Assembly: GCF_005503365.1 (NCBI RefSeq)
Contig: NZ_SCML01000028.1
Coordinates: 1-64,000, forward strand
DNA: 64,000 nucleotides
Source of the DNA: Hydrogenophaga sp. 2FB
GTDB taxonomy: Bacteria; Pseudomonadota; Gammaproteobacteria; Burkholderiales; Burkholderiaceae_C
Direction: 5' to 3'
Shown here: positions 6,132 through 13,469 of the stretch, one piece after another
Numbering within the stretch: the first letter of the stretch is position 1
Layout: each line of letters opens with the position of its first letter
Translations under genes and position numbers: made by a program
Notes under the pieces: model-generated
What the model saw: the letters and a program-made list of their open reading frames with translations, nothing else
Told to the model about the DNA's origin: nothing
Database searches by the model: none

Positions 6132-7007
6132 TCACGGCGATGTCCCGGCACGTTCACGCAATTGACGCGTTCGACGTGGAGGGATCCCTTTTTTCTTCCG
6201 CCAGTTATCCATGTCGAGCGGAGGCTTCGTGCCGGTAGTGGGTGACGTAGGGGCGAGGTCTGCCAAGCGTGCCAGGTGCGCAGCGCGCGAACGGCGCGCC
6301 TCGGCAACCTGAGGGGCATGCTCAAGCACAAGGCTCCCCGCCAGATGCAGGCCTACAAGCCGCCGTACCCAAGCCGCCGGCTTGGCGACGGCGCGTCCTG
6401 ACCGCAAGGTGCCTTGCAACTCATCCAGGACTTCCTGCTGCGTCCCTGAGTCGATGCGGGCTGCCCGCATGATCTGCATGCACGCGGCTTGATCGGCCTC
6501 TCCCAGTCCCCCCGGAAAAATCAGATCACCACCACCCGGCGGCCGTGCCGCCTTGGCCTGTGGTGGTGGTTGTTTTTGTTCTTCTTGTGTTGTTTCACTT
6601 GTTCTTGTTAAGTAGCTGGCTTGGCCGCCGTCGGTTGAGCCGGCGGCGGGTGAACCGGCGGCGGAAAACCCGCCCACGGTGGCAGAGTCGCTGCCTACCA
6701 ATTGAGGACTTGGGTCGAACTCATATTCGAGGTACGCAAAAACACCACCCGCCTTCGTTTTTTGGTTCACCTGGAGATAACCAAACTGTTTCAGTTGCCT
6801 CCTCGCGGCCAAATCTGCGTCTTTGCCAATTGCGAGAACTTTTCGCATGTGATTAACCCTAAGCTCCCAATTGCTTGACTGCACACAGAACCACACTGCA
6901 ATAACGCGAGCTGTTGTTGAAAGTCTGCTATCTTCAATCAGTGACTGCGGCACAATTCCGTATGGCAGTTCGCTTCGCCGAACTCGAATGGGTTTGTCAT
7001 CGCTCAC
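6132..7007 (-). CDS. winged-helix protein resembling a replication initiator or phage-type HTH protein
   Basis: The N-terminal 90 residues look like a winged helix (YGIVPQSLIEDSRLSTTARV, then RKVLAIGKDADLAARRQLKQFGYLQV), as in small plasmid/phage replication or HTH proteins. A Gln/Pro-rich linker follows at about 145-165, then a helical C-terminal region ending in a basic tail. The GTG start at 7007 has GGAGG 8 nt upstream and overlaps the preceding stop by 4 nt (GTGA). Whether it still drives replication, controls the mob genes or serves as an accessory factor cannot be told. No clear iterons flank it. Confidence 0.5.
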   Translation of the reverse strand: MSDDKPIRVRRSELPYGIVPQSLIEDSRLSTTARVIAVWFCVQSSNWELRVNHMRKVLAIGKDADLAARRQLKQFGYLQVNQKTKAGGVFAYLEYEFDPSPQLVGSDSATVGGFSAAGSPAAGSTDGGQASYLTRTSETTQEEQKQPPPQAKAARPPGGGDLIFPGGLGEADQAACMQIMRAARIDSGTQQEVLDELQGTLRSGRAVAKPAAWVRRLVGLHLAGSLVLEHAPQVAEARRSRAAHLARLADLAPTSPTTGTKPPLDMDNWRKKKGIPPRRTRQLRERAGTSP

Positions 7008-7351
7008 GAAAATTCCTCCCTGGCGGTCAGGGCGATTCTGATCAGATTCGAGTCAACGTTTTCGCAAATTGGAAGCCAGCCAGGATTTAGCCTTTTCTTC
7101 TTTTGCAGCAGTTGATTTGATAGCAATGGCTTGCAATTTTGATCCAGCCATTGATCGCATTGAATAACCTTGACCATCAAGGCTCCGGTGTTTTGATCGC
7201 GATATATCCAGTTTTTATACTTGGTCCGCCAGTGGGTCCGAATGGTCCTTTCGGCTAGCGGAATTAGGGACTCAACGCCCCGGTAAATGACGTCCTGTGG
7301 AAGATCACCAGTCGAAACCGGATGAAATTGATGAGACTCAAATAGGTTCAT
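7004..7351 (-). CDS. hypothetical protein of the mobile-element operon
   Basis: Unrecognised 115-residue protein, basic in its second half (QKKKRLNPGW). It has aromatic-rich segments (RTHWRTKYKNWIYRD) that could bind nucleic acid. ATG 7351 overlaps the preceding stop by 4 nt and its own stop overlaps the next GTG by 4 nt, so it is embedded in one translationally coupled operon. Codon use is more AT-rich than in the neighbouring chromosomal genes. Confidence 0.6.
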   Translation of the reverse strand: MNLFESHQFHPVSTGDLPQDVIYRGVESLIPLAERTIRTHWRTKYKNWIYRDQNTGALMVKVIQCDQWLDQNCKPLLSNQLLQKKKRLNPGWLPICENVDSNLIRIALTAREEFS

Positions 7352-7632
7352 TTCAAGCCTGCCTCAGTCTTGCGTGGCCGGCCGCGACCACGCCGGGGCG
7401 CTTGAGAAACCGTCTCGTGCACCGCCGGAGCGGCGCACCGGCCTTCTTTCTCGGTCATCCAACGTTGCACTGTGGCCACCTGCCAAATGCGTGGTTTCGT
7501 ATGCGCAACCGCGGGCGGTAGGCGCTCTGGCGACTCACTCATCTGCCGCCGAACCGTGGCAGCTGACCGTTTCAGGATCGACGCCAAGCCCTCACGGTCC
7601 ACCGTGAGGGAATCAAATACTGTGTGATTCAC
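7348..7632 (-). CDS. small HTH DNA-binding protein with AT-hook-like tail
   Basis: The chosen GTG at 7632 has GGAGAA 5 nt upstream and yields 94 residues. Residues 10-30 (DREGLASILKRSAATVRRQM) fit a MerR/AlpA-type helix-turn-helix, and the C-terminal RRGRGRPRK is an AT-hook-like minor-groove motif. It is the first gene of the coupled series leading to the replication-like protein, so autoregulation of the operon is likely. Similar small HTH proteins act as excisionases or plasmid control proteins; which applies is unknown. Confidence 0.6.
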   Translation of the reverse strand: MNHTVFDSLTVDREGLASILKRSAATVRRQMSESPERLPPAVAHTKPRIWQVATVQRWMTEKEGRCAAPAVHETVSQAPRRGRGRPRKTEAGLK

Positions 7633-7647
7633 GTTTCTTCTCCAGCC

Positions 7648-7709
7648 CCTGCCGCAGGCTGGGCTGCGGGCAGGAGTGCTAACCATGACCCGGCCGAACA
7701 ATGGCCGGG
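7648..7709. terminator. two adjacent GC-rich hairpins
   Basis: CCTGCCGCAG pairs with CTGCGGGCAGG (7648-7674) and CCCGGCC pairs with GGCCGGG (7689-7709). They lie between the end of the small membrane protein gene (7722) and the HTH gene start (7632), where they could end the upstream minus-strand transcript or act in the 5' leader of the HTH operon. There is no U-run. Confidence 0.35.
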
Positions 7710-7721
7710 GCTGCGTTCAGG

Positions 7722-8087
7722 TCAGCTCAAGAAACGCGGTGGGCGCAGGTCTGCCCAGACGCGCCAGGGCAGGGGCGCGCAAGGCGCGGTGAGGGAGAGA
7801 AGGAGGGCGCGCTCAGCGCGCCTGGCTGGCGCCAGGAACGCCAGCAACGAACCCAGGCAGCAGACCAGCATGCCCGATAAGGCGACCGCGAGGCCACCAA
7901 GACAGATCCAAGCCAGGGCGGCATCAAGCCAACCACCTGCCGCCGGCTGAAGGTCAAACGCGGCCAAGCCGGCCAGGATTGTGGCCAAGCAGCCACCTGC
8001 CAAGACCACCACGAGAAACAGCGCCATCCGGCCGGACACGGCCCGGCGGTGTTGTGCTTCTGCGTGTGAGGTGGTTGCCACTTGCAT
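7722..8087 (-). CDS. small hypothetical membrane protein
   Basis: A 121-residue protein with two to three hydrophobic segments (about 20-42, 52-66 and 68-92) and a basic C-terminal tail. Not recognised. ATG 8087 is chosen as the first with a short N-terminus before the membrane segment; the ribosome site is weak. It is the gene nearest the tRNA-Arg junction, where integrated elements normally carry integrase or excisionase, neither of which it resembles. The upstream DNA (8100-8160) is AT-rich and should hold its promoter. Confidence 0.45.
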   Translation of the reverse strand: MQVATTSHAEAQHRRAVSGRMALFLVVVLAGGCLATILAGLAAFDLQPAAGGWLDAALAWICLGGLAVALSGMLVCCLGSLLAFLAPARRAERALLLSLTAPCAPLPWRVWADLRPPRFLS

Positions 8088-8188
8088 GCCGCCGAGTATG
8101 CATACAAGAGCGTTGCGTGTCAACGTAAGTTGTTGATTTATAAACGTATTTTGCCGATGTATGCATCCGAAAACTGCGTTTTTTGATC

Positions 8189-8260
8189 GGGGACAGTACG
8201 GGGACGTTCGCGCAGTGCTGTTGCATGTGCATTGCGGTGGCTTGGGGACACTGCGGGGAC
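8189..8260. repeat. four GGGGAC repeats in 11-bp phase
   Basis: GGGGAC starts at 8189, 8200, 8244 and 8255. The intervals are 11, 44 and 11 bp, so all four lie on one face of the helix. Three copies extend to GGGGACA. They lie 83-154 bp from the tRNA-Arg 3' end on the element side, where arm-type sites of tyrosine integrases or iterons would be placed. The DNA around them has no open frame with a start signal. Confidence 0.6.
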
Positions 8261-8342
8261 ACTGAGATTGGAAAATGCCCCTAAATCAACCGTTCAAGTT
8301 AGTGGGTTGTAACTTGTAACTATATGATTTAATTGGATATTT

Positions 8343-8419
8343 TGGTCTGCCCGGAGGGACTCGAACCCCCGACCTGCTGCTTAGAAGGCAGCTGCTCTAT
8401 CCGGTTGAGCTACGGGCAG
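8343..8419 (-). tRNA. tRNA-Arg (anticodon TCT)
   Basis: Read on the minus strand the acceptor CTGCCCG pairs with CGGGCAG, followed by discriminator A and an encoded CCA. The D arm, anticodon loop CTTCTAA (anticodon TCT, reading AGA) and T arm with TTCGAGT are all intact. Its 3' end faces the mobile module, and 3' ends of tRNA genes are standard attachment sites, so this is the probable chromosomal boundary of the element. Confidence 0.97.
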
Positions 8420-8438
8420 ACAGGGTGACAGGTGATAC

Positions 8439-8466
8439 AAAAAAGGCCCACACTGTGGGCCTTTTT
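8439..8466. terminator. bidirectional intrinsic terminator
   Basis: AAGGCCCACA pairs with TGTGGGCCTT around a short loop, with A-rich and T-rich flanks on both sides, so it can stop transcription in either direction. It lies between tRNA-Pro and tRNA-Arg and would end the tRNA-Pro transcript. Confidence 0.8.
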
Positions 8467-8479
8467 GTTTCTGAAGAAA

Positions 8480-8556
8480 TGGTCGGAGCGGCGGGATTCG
8501 AACTCGCGACCCTCTGCTCCCAAAGCAGATGCGCTACCAGGCTGCGCTACGCTCCG
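8480..8556 (-). tRNA. tRNA-Pro (anticodon TGG)
   Basis: The minus strand gives acceptor CGGAGCG pairing with CGCTCCG, anticodon loop CTTTGGG (anticodon TGG), a T arm with TTCGAAT, and an encoded CCA. It reads all four Pro codons in principle through the modified wobble base. It is followed by the terminator at 8439-8466. Confidence 0.97.
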
Positions 8557-8601
8557 ACTAAGCCGCGAATTCTACCTGCGAAAACGGGGCGTTTTGGCCG
8601 G

Positions 8602-9306
8602 TCAGCGTTTTTCGTACTGCGTTTTGCCAAAAAGAATGTCGCGCGCTTTGTCATCGGTGAGGGGTTTGCGCGCGTCGGCGAGCACGGCCACGCCGCGTTG
8701 CACGGCCGGGCGCGCGGCAATGGTGTCGAACCAGACCTTCAGGCGCGGGTAGTCCGCCCAGTCGATGCCCTGGTTCTGCCAGCTGCGCAGCCAGGGAAAA
8801 ATCGCGATGTCGGCAATGCTGTACTGATTGCCCGCAATGAACTTCTGCTCCGCCAACTGACGGTCCATCACGCCATAGAGCCGCTTGGCTTCGTTGCTGT
8901 AGCGGTTGACGGCGTAGTCGATCTTCTCGGGTGCGTACATACGGAAGTGGTGCGCCTGGCCCAGCATGGGGCCCACGCCGCCCATCTGGAACATCAGCCA
9001 TTCCAGGACCTTGAACCGCGCGCGGTCGGACTTGGGCAGGAACTTGCCGGTCTTGCTGGCGAGGTAGAGCAGGATGGCGCCGGACTCGAACAGGCTGATG
9101 GGCTTGCCATCCGGGCCGTGCGGGTCGACGAGGGCCGGGATCTTGTTGTTCGGGCTGATCTTGAGAAACCCCGGCTCGAACTGGTCGCCCTTGCCGATGT
9201 TCACCGCGTGCACCTGCCAGTCGCGGCCGAGCCGCAGGCCACATTCCTCCAGCATGATGTGGACCTTGTGGCCATTGGGCGTGGGCCAGGAGTAAACGTC
9301 GATCAT
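8602..9306 (-). CDS. yfcG: YfcG-type glutathione S-transferase / disulfide oxidoreductase
   Basis: A 234-residue cytosolic protein close to Nu-class glutathione transferases such as E. coli YfcG. The N-terminal thioredoxin-like domain starts MIDVYSWPTPNGHKV, with Thr9 and Asn11 in the positions that replace the usual Ser/Tyr and bind glutathione disulfide. ISPNNKIPALVD and SLFESGAILLYLA are the glutathione-binding loop and motif; GQAHHFRMYAPE begins the helical C-terminal domain. It would reduce disulfides using glutathione. The precise substrate is unknown. It is a single gene, separated from the next by a 39-nt hairpin region. Confidence 0.85.
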   Translation of the reverse strand: MIDVYSWPTPNGHKVHIMLEECGLRLGRDWQVHAVNIGKGDQFEPGFLKISPNNKIPALVDPHGPDGKPISLFESGAILLYLASKTGKFLPKSDRARFKVLEWLMFQMGGVGPMLGQAHHFRMYAPEKIDYAVNRYSNEAKRLYGVMDRQLAEQKFIAGNQYSIADIAIFPWLRSWQNQGIDWADYPRLKVWFDTIAARPAVQRGVAVLADARKPLTDDKARDILFGKTQYEKR

Positions 9307-9326
9307 GAAACGGGCCTTTCTTTCCG

Positions 9327-9353
9327 AGAGTGCGTTGAGAAGCGACGCACTCT
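9327..9353. terminator. strong hairpin between acyl-CoA dehydrogenase and GST genes
   Basis: AGAGTGCGT (9327-9335) and ACGCACTCT (9345-9353) pair perfectly over 9 bp with a 9-nt loop, and the flanks GGCCTTT (9313-9319) and AAAGGCC can extend the structure. It follows the stop side of the acyl-CoA dehydrogenase on the minus strand and precedes the GST start, so it may terminate the acyl-CoA operon or act in the GST leader. Confidence 0.5.
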
Positions 9354-9394
9354 ACGGGAAACAAAAAGGCCGTACCGCCGCAGGGGCGGGTCGA

Positions 9395-10654
9395 TCAGCC
9401 GCCGCGCGTGATCGGCATCTCCACCTCGGTCTTCACGAGCATGTGCTTGGCCAGTTCCAGTTTGGCAATGGCGGCGCGGTGCACTTCGTCGGGGCCGTCG
9501 GCAAAGCGCAAGGTGCGTTGCACGGCGTAGGCGTAGGCGAGCGGGAAATCGTCGCTCACACCGCCGCCGCCGTGGGCCTGGATCGCCATGTCGATGATGT
9601 CGCAGGCCATGTTGGGCGCGATCACCTTGATCATCGCGATCTCGGCCTTGGCCACCTTGTTGCCCACCGTGTCCATCATGTACGCGGCCTTGAGCGTGAG
9701 CAGGCGTGCCATCTCGATGCGGCAGCGCGCGTCGGCAATGCGTTCGTGCCACACCGATTGTGCGGAGATGGGTTTGCCGAACGCGATGCGGCTGTTGAGC
9801 CGCTTGCACATCAGCTCCAGCGCGCGCTCGGCGATGCCGATGGAGCGCATGCAGTGGTGGATGCGGCCCGGGCCCAGGCGGCCTTGTGCGATCTCGAAGC
9901 CACGGCCTTCGCCCAGCAGGATGTTGCTCACCGGCACGCGCACGTTCTTGAGCAGCACTTCCATGTGGCCGTGCGGCGCGTCGTCGTAGCCGAACACCGA
10001 GAGCGCCCGCACCACGGTGATGCCCGGGGTGTTGGCCGGCACGATGACCATGGACTGCTGCGAGTGGCGCGGTGCATCGGGGTTGGTCTTGCCCATGAGG
10101 ATGTAGACCGCGCAGCGCGGGTCGCCCGCGCCGGAGGACCACCACTTGCGGCCGTTGATGACGTAGTGGTCGCCATCGCGTTCGATGGTGCACTGGATGT
10201 TGGTGGCATCGCTGGAGGCCACGTCCGGCTCGGTCATCAGGAAGGCCGAGCGGATTTCACCGCGCAGCAGCGGCTCCAGCCATCGGTCCTTGAGTTCTTC
10301 GCTGGCGTAGCGCTCGAAGGTTTCCATGTTGCCGGTGTCGGGCGCGGAGCAGTTGAAGACCTCGGCGGCAAACGGCACGCGGCCCATGATCTCGCACAGC
10401 GTGGCGTATTCGAGGTTGGACAGGCCTTGTGGCGCGCGCGGGCTGCGCGGCAGGAACAGGTTCCACAGCCCGGCCTTTTGCGCCTTGGGCTTGAGTTCTT
10501 CGATGATGGCCGTGGGAATCCAGGCATTGCCCTTGGCGCGGTTGGCCGCGATTTCCTCGAAGAAGCGCGCTTCGTTCGGGTAGATGTGTTCGTCCATGAA
10601 CGCGAGCAGTTGCTCGCGCATGTGCTTGACCTTGTCGGTGTAGTCGAAGTTCAT
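9395..10654 (-). CDS. acyl-CoA dehydrogenase (ACAD10/11-like)
   Basis: FAD enzyme of 419 residues that introduces a 2,3-double bond into acyl-CoA. Visible marks are the FAD/substrate loop [16 protein letters not shown] (about 158-173), [11 protein letters not shown], the ISAQSV/R-x-E helix region, and [15 protein letters not shown] near 360. The full-length family layout (N-terminal helices, beta domain, C-terminal helices) is intact. GGAG lies 6 nt before the ATG. It is 36 nt downstream of an APH-like kinase gene; bacterial ACAD11-like dehydrogenases and such kinases act together in breakdown of 4-hydroxy fatty acids, so that pathway is a reasonable inference. Confidence 0.9.
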   Translation of the reverse strand: MNFDYTDKVKHMREQLLAFMDEHIYPNEARFFEEIAANRAKGNAWIPTAIIEELKPKAQKAGLWNLFLPRSPRAPQGLSNLEYATLCEIMGRVPFAAEVFNCSAPDTGNMETFERYASEELKDRWLEPLLRGEIRSAFLMTEPDVASSDATNIQCTIERDGDHYVINGRKWWSSGAGDPRCAVYILMGKTNPDAPRHSQQSMVIVPANTPGITVVRALSVFGYDDAPHGHMEVLLKNVRVPVSNILLGEGRGFEIAQGRLGPGRIHHCMRSIGIAERALELMCKRLNSRIAFGKPISAQSVWHERIADARCRIEMARLLTLKAAYMMDTVGNKVAKAEIAMIKVIAPNMACDIIDMAIQAHGGGGVSDDFPLAYAYAVQRTLRFADGPDEVHRAAIAKLELAKHMLVKTEVEMPITRGG

Positions 10655-10690
10655 CGTGGCTCCAGTGGGTGATGCGGTGACGGGCGGCGT

Positions 10691-11779
10691 TCAGCGGGCG
10701 GCGCTGGCGAATGTCCAGGCCATCTCGGCCAGCGGGCGGGCGCCCGCGCCCGAGGCCTTCGCCTGGGCGCTGGAGGCGGTACCGGTCTCCACGCGCTTGG
10801 CAATGCCTTGCAGAATCGCCGCGAGGCGGAACATGTTGTAGGCGAGGTAGAAGTTCCAGTCGGCCTTGAGTTGCTCGGGCCGGGCGATGCCGGTGCGTTC
10901 GCAGTAGCGCGCGATGTAGTCGGCCTCGGAGGGAATGCCCAGCGCGGGCAGGTCCAGCCCCTGGATGCCGCGGAACATGCCGGGCGGGATGTGCCACGAC
11001 ATGCAGTGGTAGCTGAAGTCTGCCAGCGGATGGCCCAGCGTGGAGAGCTCCCAGTCGAGCACGGCGAGCACGCGCGGCTCTGCCGGGTGGAACATCAGGT
11101 TGTCGAGCCGGTAGTCGCCATGTACCACCGACACCATGGATTCGTCGCGCGCCATGGCAGGGATGTTCTGCGGCAGCCATTCCATGAGCTTGTCCATCTC
11201 GGGAATGGGCTGGGTAATGGAGGCCTGGTATTGCTTGCTCCAGCGGCCGATCTGGCGCTCGAAATAGTTGCCCGGTTTGCCGTAGCCTTCCAGGCCGATC
11301 TCCAGTGGTTTGACGGTGTGCAGCGCGGCGATGACGCGGTTCATTTCGTCGTAGATGGCGCCGCGCTGCGCGGGCGTCATGCCGGGCAGCGACTGTTCCC
11401 AGAGCACGCGGCCATCGACGCACTCCATCACGTAGAACGCGCGGCCGATCACCGACTCGTCTTCGCACAGCACATGCATCTGCGCCACCGGCACGCCGGT
11501 GCCGTGCAGCGCGCTCATCACGCGGAACTCGCGCTCGATGGCGTGCGCCGAGGGCAGCAGTTTGGCCACCGGCCCGGGCTTGGCGCGCATCACGTAGGCG
11601 CGCGTCGGGGTGATGAGTTTGTAGGTCGGGTTGGACTGGCCGCCCTTGAACATCTCCACCGTGAGCGGGCCGGAAAAGCCCGGCAGGCGGGGCTGCAGCC
11701 AGCGTTCGAGCGCGGGCACGTCAAAGGTGTGCTGGCCGGAGACGGGGCGGGTGCCCTCGAAGTTCTGTGTGTCGCTCAT
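10691..11779 (-). CDS. APH-family phosphotransferase partner of acyl-CoA dehydrogenase
   Basis: Kinase-fold protein of 362 residues like the N-terminal half of eukaryotic ACAD10/11. It has the glycine-loop region FKGGQSNPTYKL (44-55), a Lys near 67, catalytic HGDYRLDN (220-227) and the metal motif DWE (242-244). It should phosphorylate a hydroxyacyl-CoA so that the dehydrogenase can eliminate phosphate. The start MSDTQNFEG at 11779 is preferred over upstream codons, which read as non-homologous Arg/Pro-rich sequence. Same strand and operon as the acyl-CoA dehydrogenase. Confidence 0.85.
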   Translation of the reverse strand: MSDTQNFEGTRPVSGQHTFDVPALERWLQPRLPGFSGPLTVEMFKGGQSNPTYKLITPTRAYVMRAKPGPVAKLLPSAHAIEREFRVMSALHGTGVPVAQMHVLCEDESVIGRAFYVMECVDGRVLWEQSLPGMTPAQRGAIYDEMNRVIAALHTVKPLEIGLEGYGKPGNYFERQIGRWSKQYQASITQPIPEMDKLMEWLPQNIPAMARDESMVSVVHGDYRLDNLMFHPAEPRVLAVLDWELSTLGHPLADFSYHCMSWHIPPGMFRGIQGLDLPALGIPSEADYIARYCERTGIARPEQLKADWNFYLAYNMFRLAAILQGIAKRVETGTASSAQAKASGAGARPLAEMAWTFASAAR

Positions 11780-11843
11780 GCAGCGGGGCTCGAGGCCGGT
11801 TGGGGTTGAGGGGCCCGAACCTGCCGCTGCGACACCGCTGCGT

Positions 11844-12563
11844 TCAGGTTTCGGCTTCGGCGATGCGCATGAGCGCTTCGCGGCTTCGCACGACCAGGCC
11901 ACCCTGCTCGATGCGGATCGCGTTCTCGCGCTCCATCGATTTGAGTTCCTGGTTCACGCGCTGGCGCGATGCGCCCAGCAATTGCGCCAGTTCTTCCTGC
12001 GCCAGCTGCAGGCCGATACGCATCTCGCTGCCATCGGACAGGCAGGGCACGCCGTAGCTGCGCACCAGGTGCAGCAACTGCTTGGCCAGGCGCGCGCGCA
12101 GGGGCAGGGTGTTGAGATCTTCCACCAGGCCGAAGAGGGTGCGCAGGCGCCGCGCCTGCAGGCGCATCAGGGCTTCGTACAGCTCGACGTGCGTGGCCAG
12201 GATCTTCTGGAAATCGGTGCGTGCCACGCACAGCATGGTGGTCGCGCCATGCGCATAGGCATCGTGCGTGCGCTGGTCGCCGTCGAACATCGCGATGTCG
12301 CCAAACCACACGCCGGGCTCGACGTAGGTCAGCGTGATCTGCTTGCCCGAGAGCGACGTGGAGCTCACGCGCACCGCCCCACGCGCCACGGCCGACCATT
12401 CGGTGGCCGGATCGCCGCGCGCGACGATCAGCTCGCCGTCTTTGAAACGCTTGACGTGGGCGCATCGGAGTATGTCGTGACGCAGGGAAGGAGAGAGGGT
12501 GTTGAACCAGCGACCACCATTGATCGCCTCGCGTTCTTCCATTGTCAGAATCGGTTCGTCCAT
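11844..12563 (-). CDS. Crp/Fnr-family transcriptional regulator
   Basis: Protein of 239 residues with an N-terminal cyclic-nucleotide-like beta-roll (about 25-140, including GVWFGDIAMFDGDQRTH) and a C-terminal winged helix with recognition region LAQLLGASRQRVNQELKSME at about 192-211. It lacks the N-terminal cysteines of oxygen-sensing Fnr. The RT/TH pair in the phosphate cassette could bind a cyclic nucleotide, but the ligand is not known. It lies between the two halves of the fatty-acid cluster and may control them. Confidence 0.88.
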   Translation of the reverse strand: MDEPILTMEEREAINGGRWFNTLSPSLRHDILRCAHVKRFKDGELIVARGDPATEWSAVARGAVRVSSTSLSGKQITLTYVEPGVWFGDIAMFDGDQRTHDAYAHGATTMLCVARTDFQKILATHVELYEALMRLQARRLRTLFGLVEDLNTLPLRARLAKQLLHLVRSYGVPCLSDGSEMRIGLQLAQEELAQLLGASRQRVNQELKSMERENAIRIEQGGLVVRSREALMRIAEAET

Positions 12564-12658
12564 GGGCTGTCTTTTGAGTGACTGGAAAAGGATTCATTGT
12601 CGCCACTGGGACGTGGCGCAAGGATCAGGGTATGCGCGCAGAGCAGCGCCGCGCGATG

Positions 12659-13438
12659 TCAGCGGTAGTTGGCGGGCCGCTTTTCCAGGAAGGCCGCGAT
12701 GCCTTCGCCCGCGTTGGCGTGGTGCAGGTTGCGCACGAAATGGTCGCGCTCGGCATCGAGCTGCACGTGCAGTGGCGCGCTGGACGCGTCGTTGGTGAGT
12801 TCCTTGATGCTGGCCAGCGCATTGGGCGCGCGCGCGTTGAGACGCTCGCACAGGGCCAACGCATCGGCAAGCGCGTTGCCCGCGTCGCTGACCTGGGTGA
12901 TCACGCCCAACTGCAGCAGCCGCTCCGCGCTGATGCGCTCACCGGCGAGCAGCAACTGCATCGCGGTGGCGCGCGGCACCGCGCGCACCAGGCTCCAGGT
13001 GGCGCCGCCGTCGGGTGAGAGGCCCACGCTGCTGTACGACATGGCGAACACGCTGTTCTGCGCGGCCACGATCAGGTCGCAGGCCAGTGCCAATGAGAAG
13101 CCCGCGCCGGCGCACGCGCCTTCGACCGCGGCCACGACCGGTTTCGAAAACGTGTGGATGGTCTCGATCCAGTTGCCCAGGCCTTCAACGCTTTGCGCCT
13201 GCACCTCGGGTGGCAGTTGCCGGTTGCCCAGCAGCCGCTGCAGGTTGCCGCCGGCACAGAAGTGCGCGCCCTCGCCGGTGATGACCACGCTGCGCACCTC
13301 GGGGCTGCTCTCGGCCGCGTTGAGCGCTTCCACACCGGCGGCGTACATGTCAGGGCCAAGTGCGTTGCGGTGCTCGGGGTTGCTGATGGTCAGCACCATG
13401 GTCTGACCATGGCTGTGGCTTTTGAGGCTGGCGGTCAT
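12659..13438 (-). CDS. enoyl-CoA hydratase/isomerase family protein
   Basis: Crotonase-fold enzyme of 259 residues. The oxyanion-hole loops are FCAGGNL (60-66) and GACAGAGFSLALACD (107-121). The Glu pair of true enoyl-CoA hydratases is not in the expected places: the first position is in AMSYSSVG and the second reads SPDGG with Asp143, as in PaaG-type isomerases and related enzymes. It may therefore be an isomerase or a hydratase with an altered mechanism. It lies 31 nt after the 3-hydroxyacyl-CoA dehydrogenase gene and is likely cotranscribed. Confidence 0.85.
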   Translation of the reverse strand: MTASLKSHSHGQTMVLTISNPEHRNALGPDMYAAGVEALNAAESSPEVRSVVITGEGAHFCAGGNLQRLLGNRQLPPEVQAQSVEGLGNWIETIHTFSKPVVAAVEGACAGAGFSLALACDLIVAAQNSVFAMSYSSVGLSPDGGATWSLVRAVPRATAMQLLLAGERISAERLLQLGVITQVSDAGNALADALALCERLNARAPNALASIKELTNDASSAPLHVQLDAERDHFVRNLHHANAGEGIAAFLEKRPANYR

Positions 13439-13469
13439 GCGGTGCGTGTTCCGTTCGTGTGGATGGCGA

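Noticed and set aside
8100-8342. integrase gene at the tRNA-Arg junction
   Set aside because: No frame in this gap or the adjacent gene has tyrosine-recombinase motifs; the adjacent gene encodes a small membrane protein.
8425-9411. plus-strand frame across tRNA-Pro and the GST gene
   Set aside because: Runs through a tRNA gene and a terminator and is the reverse of a clear GST.
9305-10672. plus-strand 455-codon frame opposite acyl-CoA dehydrogenase
   Set aside because: His/Val/Ala-rich shadow; the minus strand encodes a full-length dehydrogenase.
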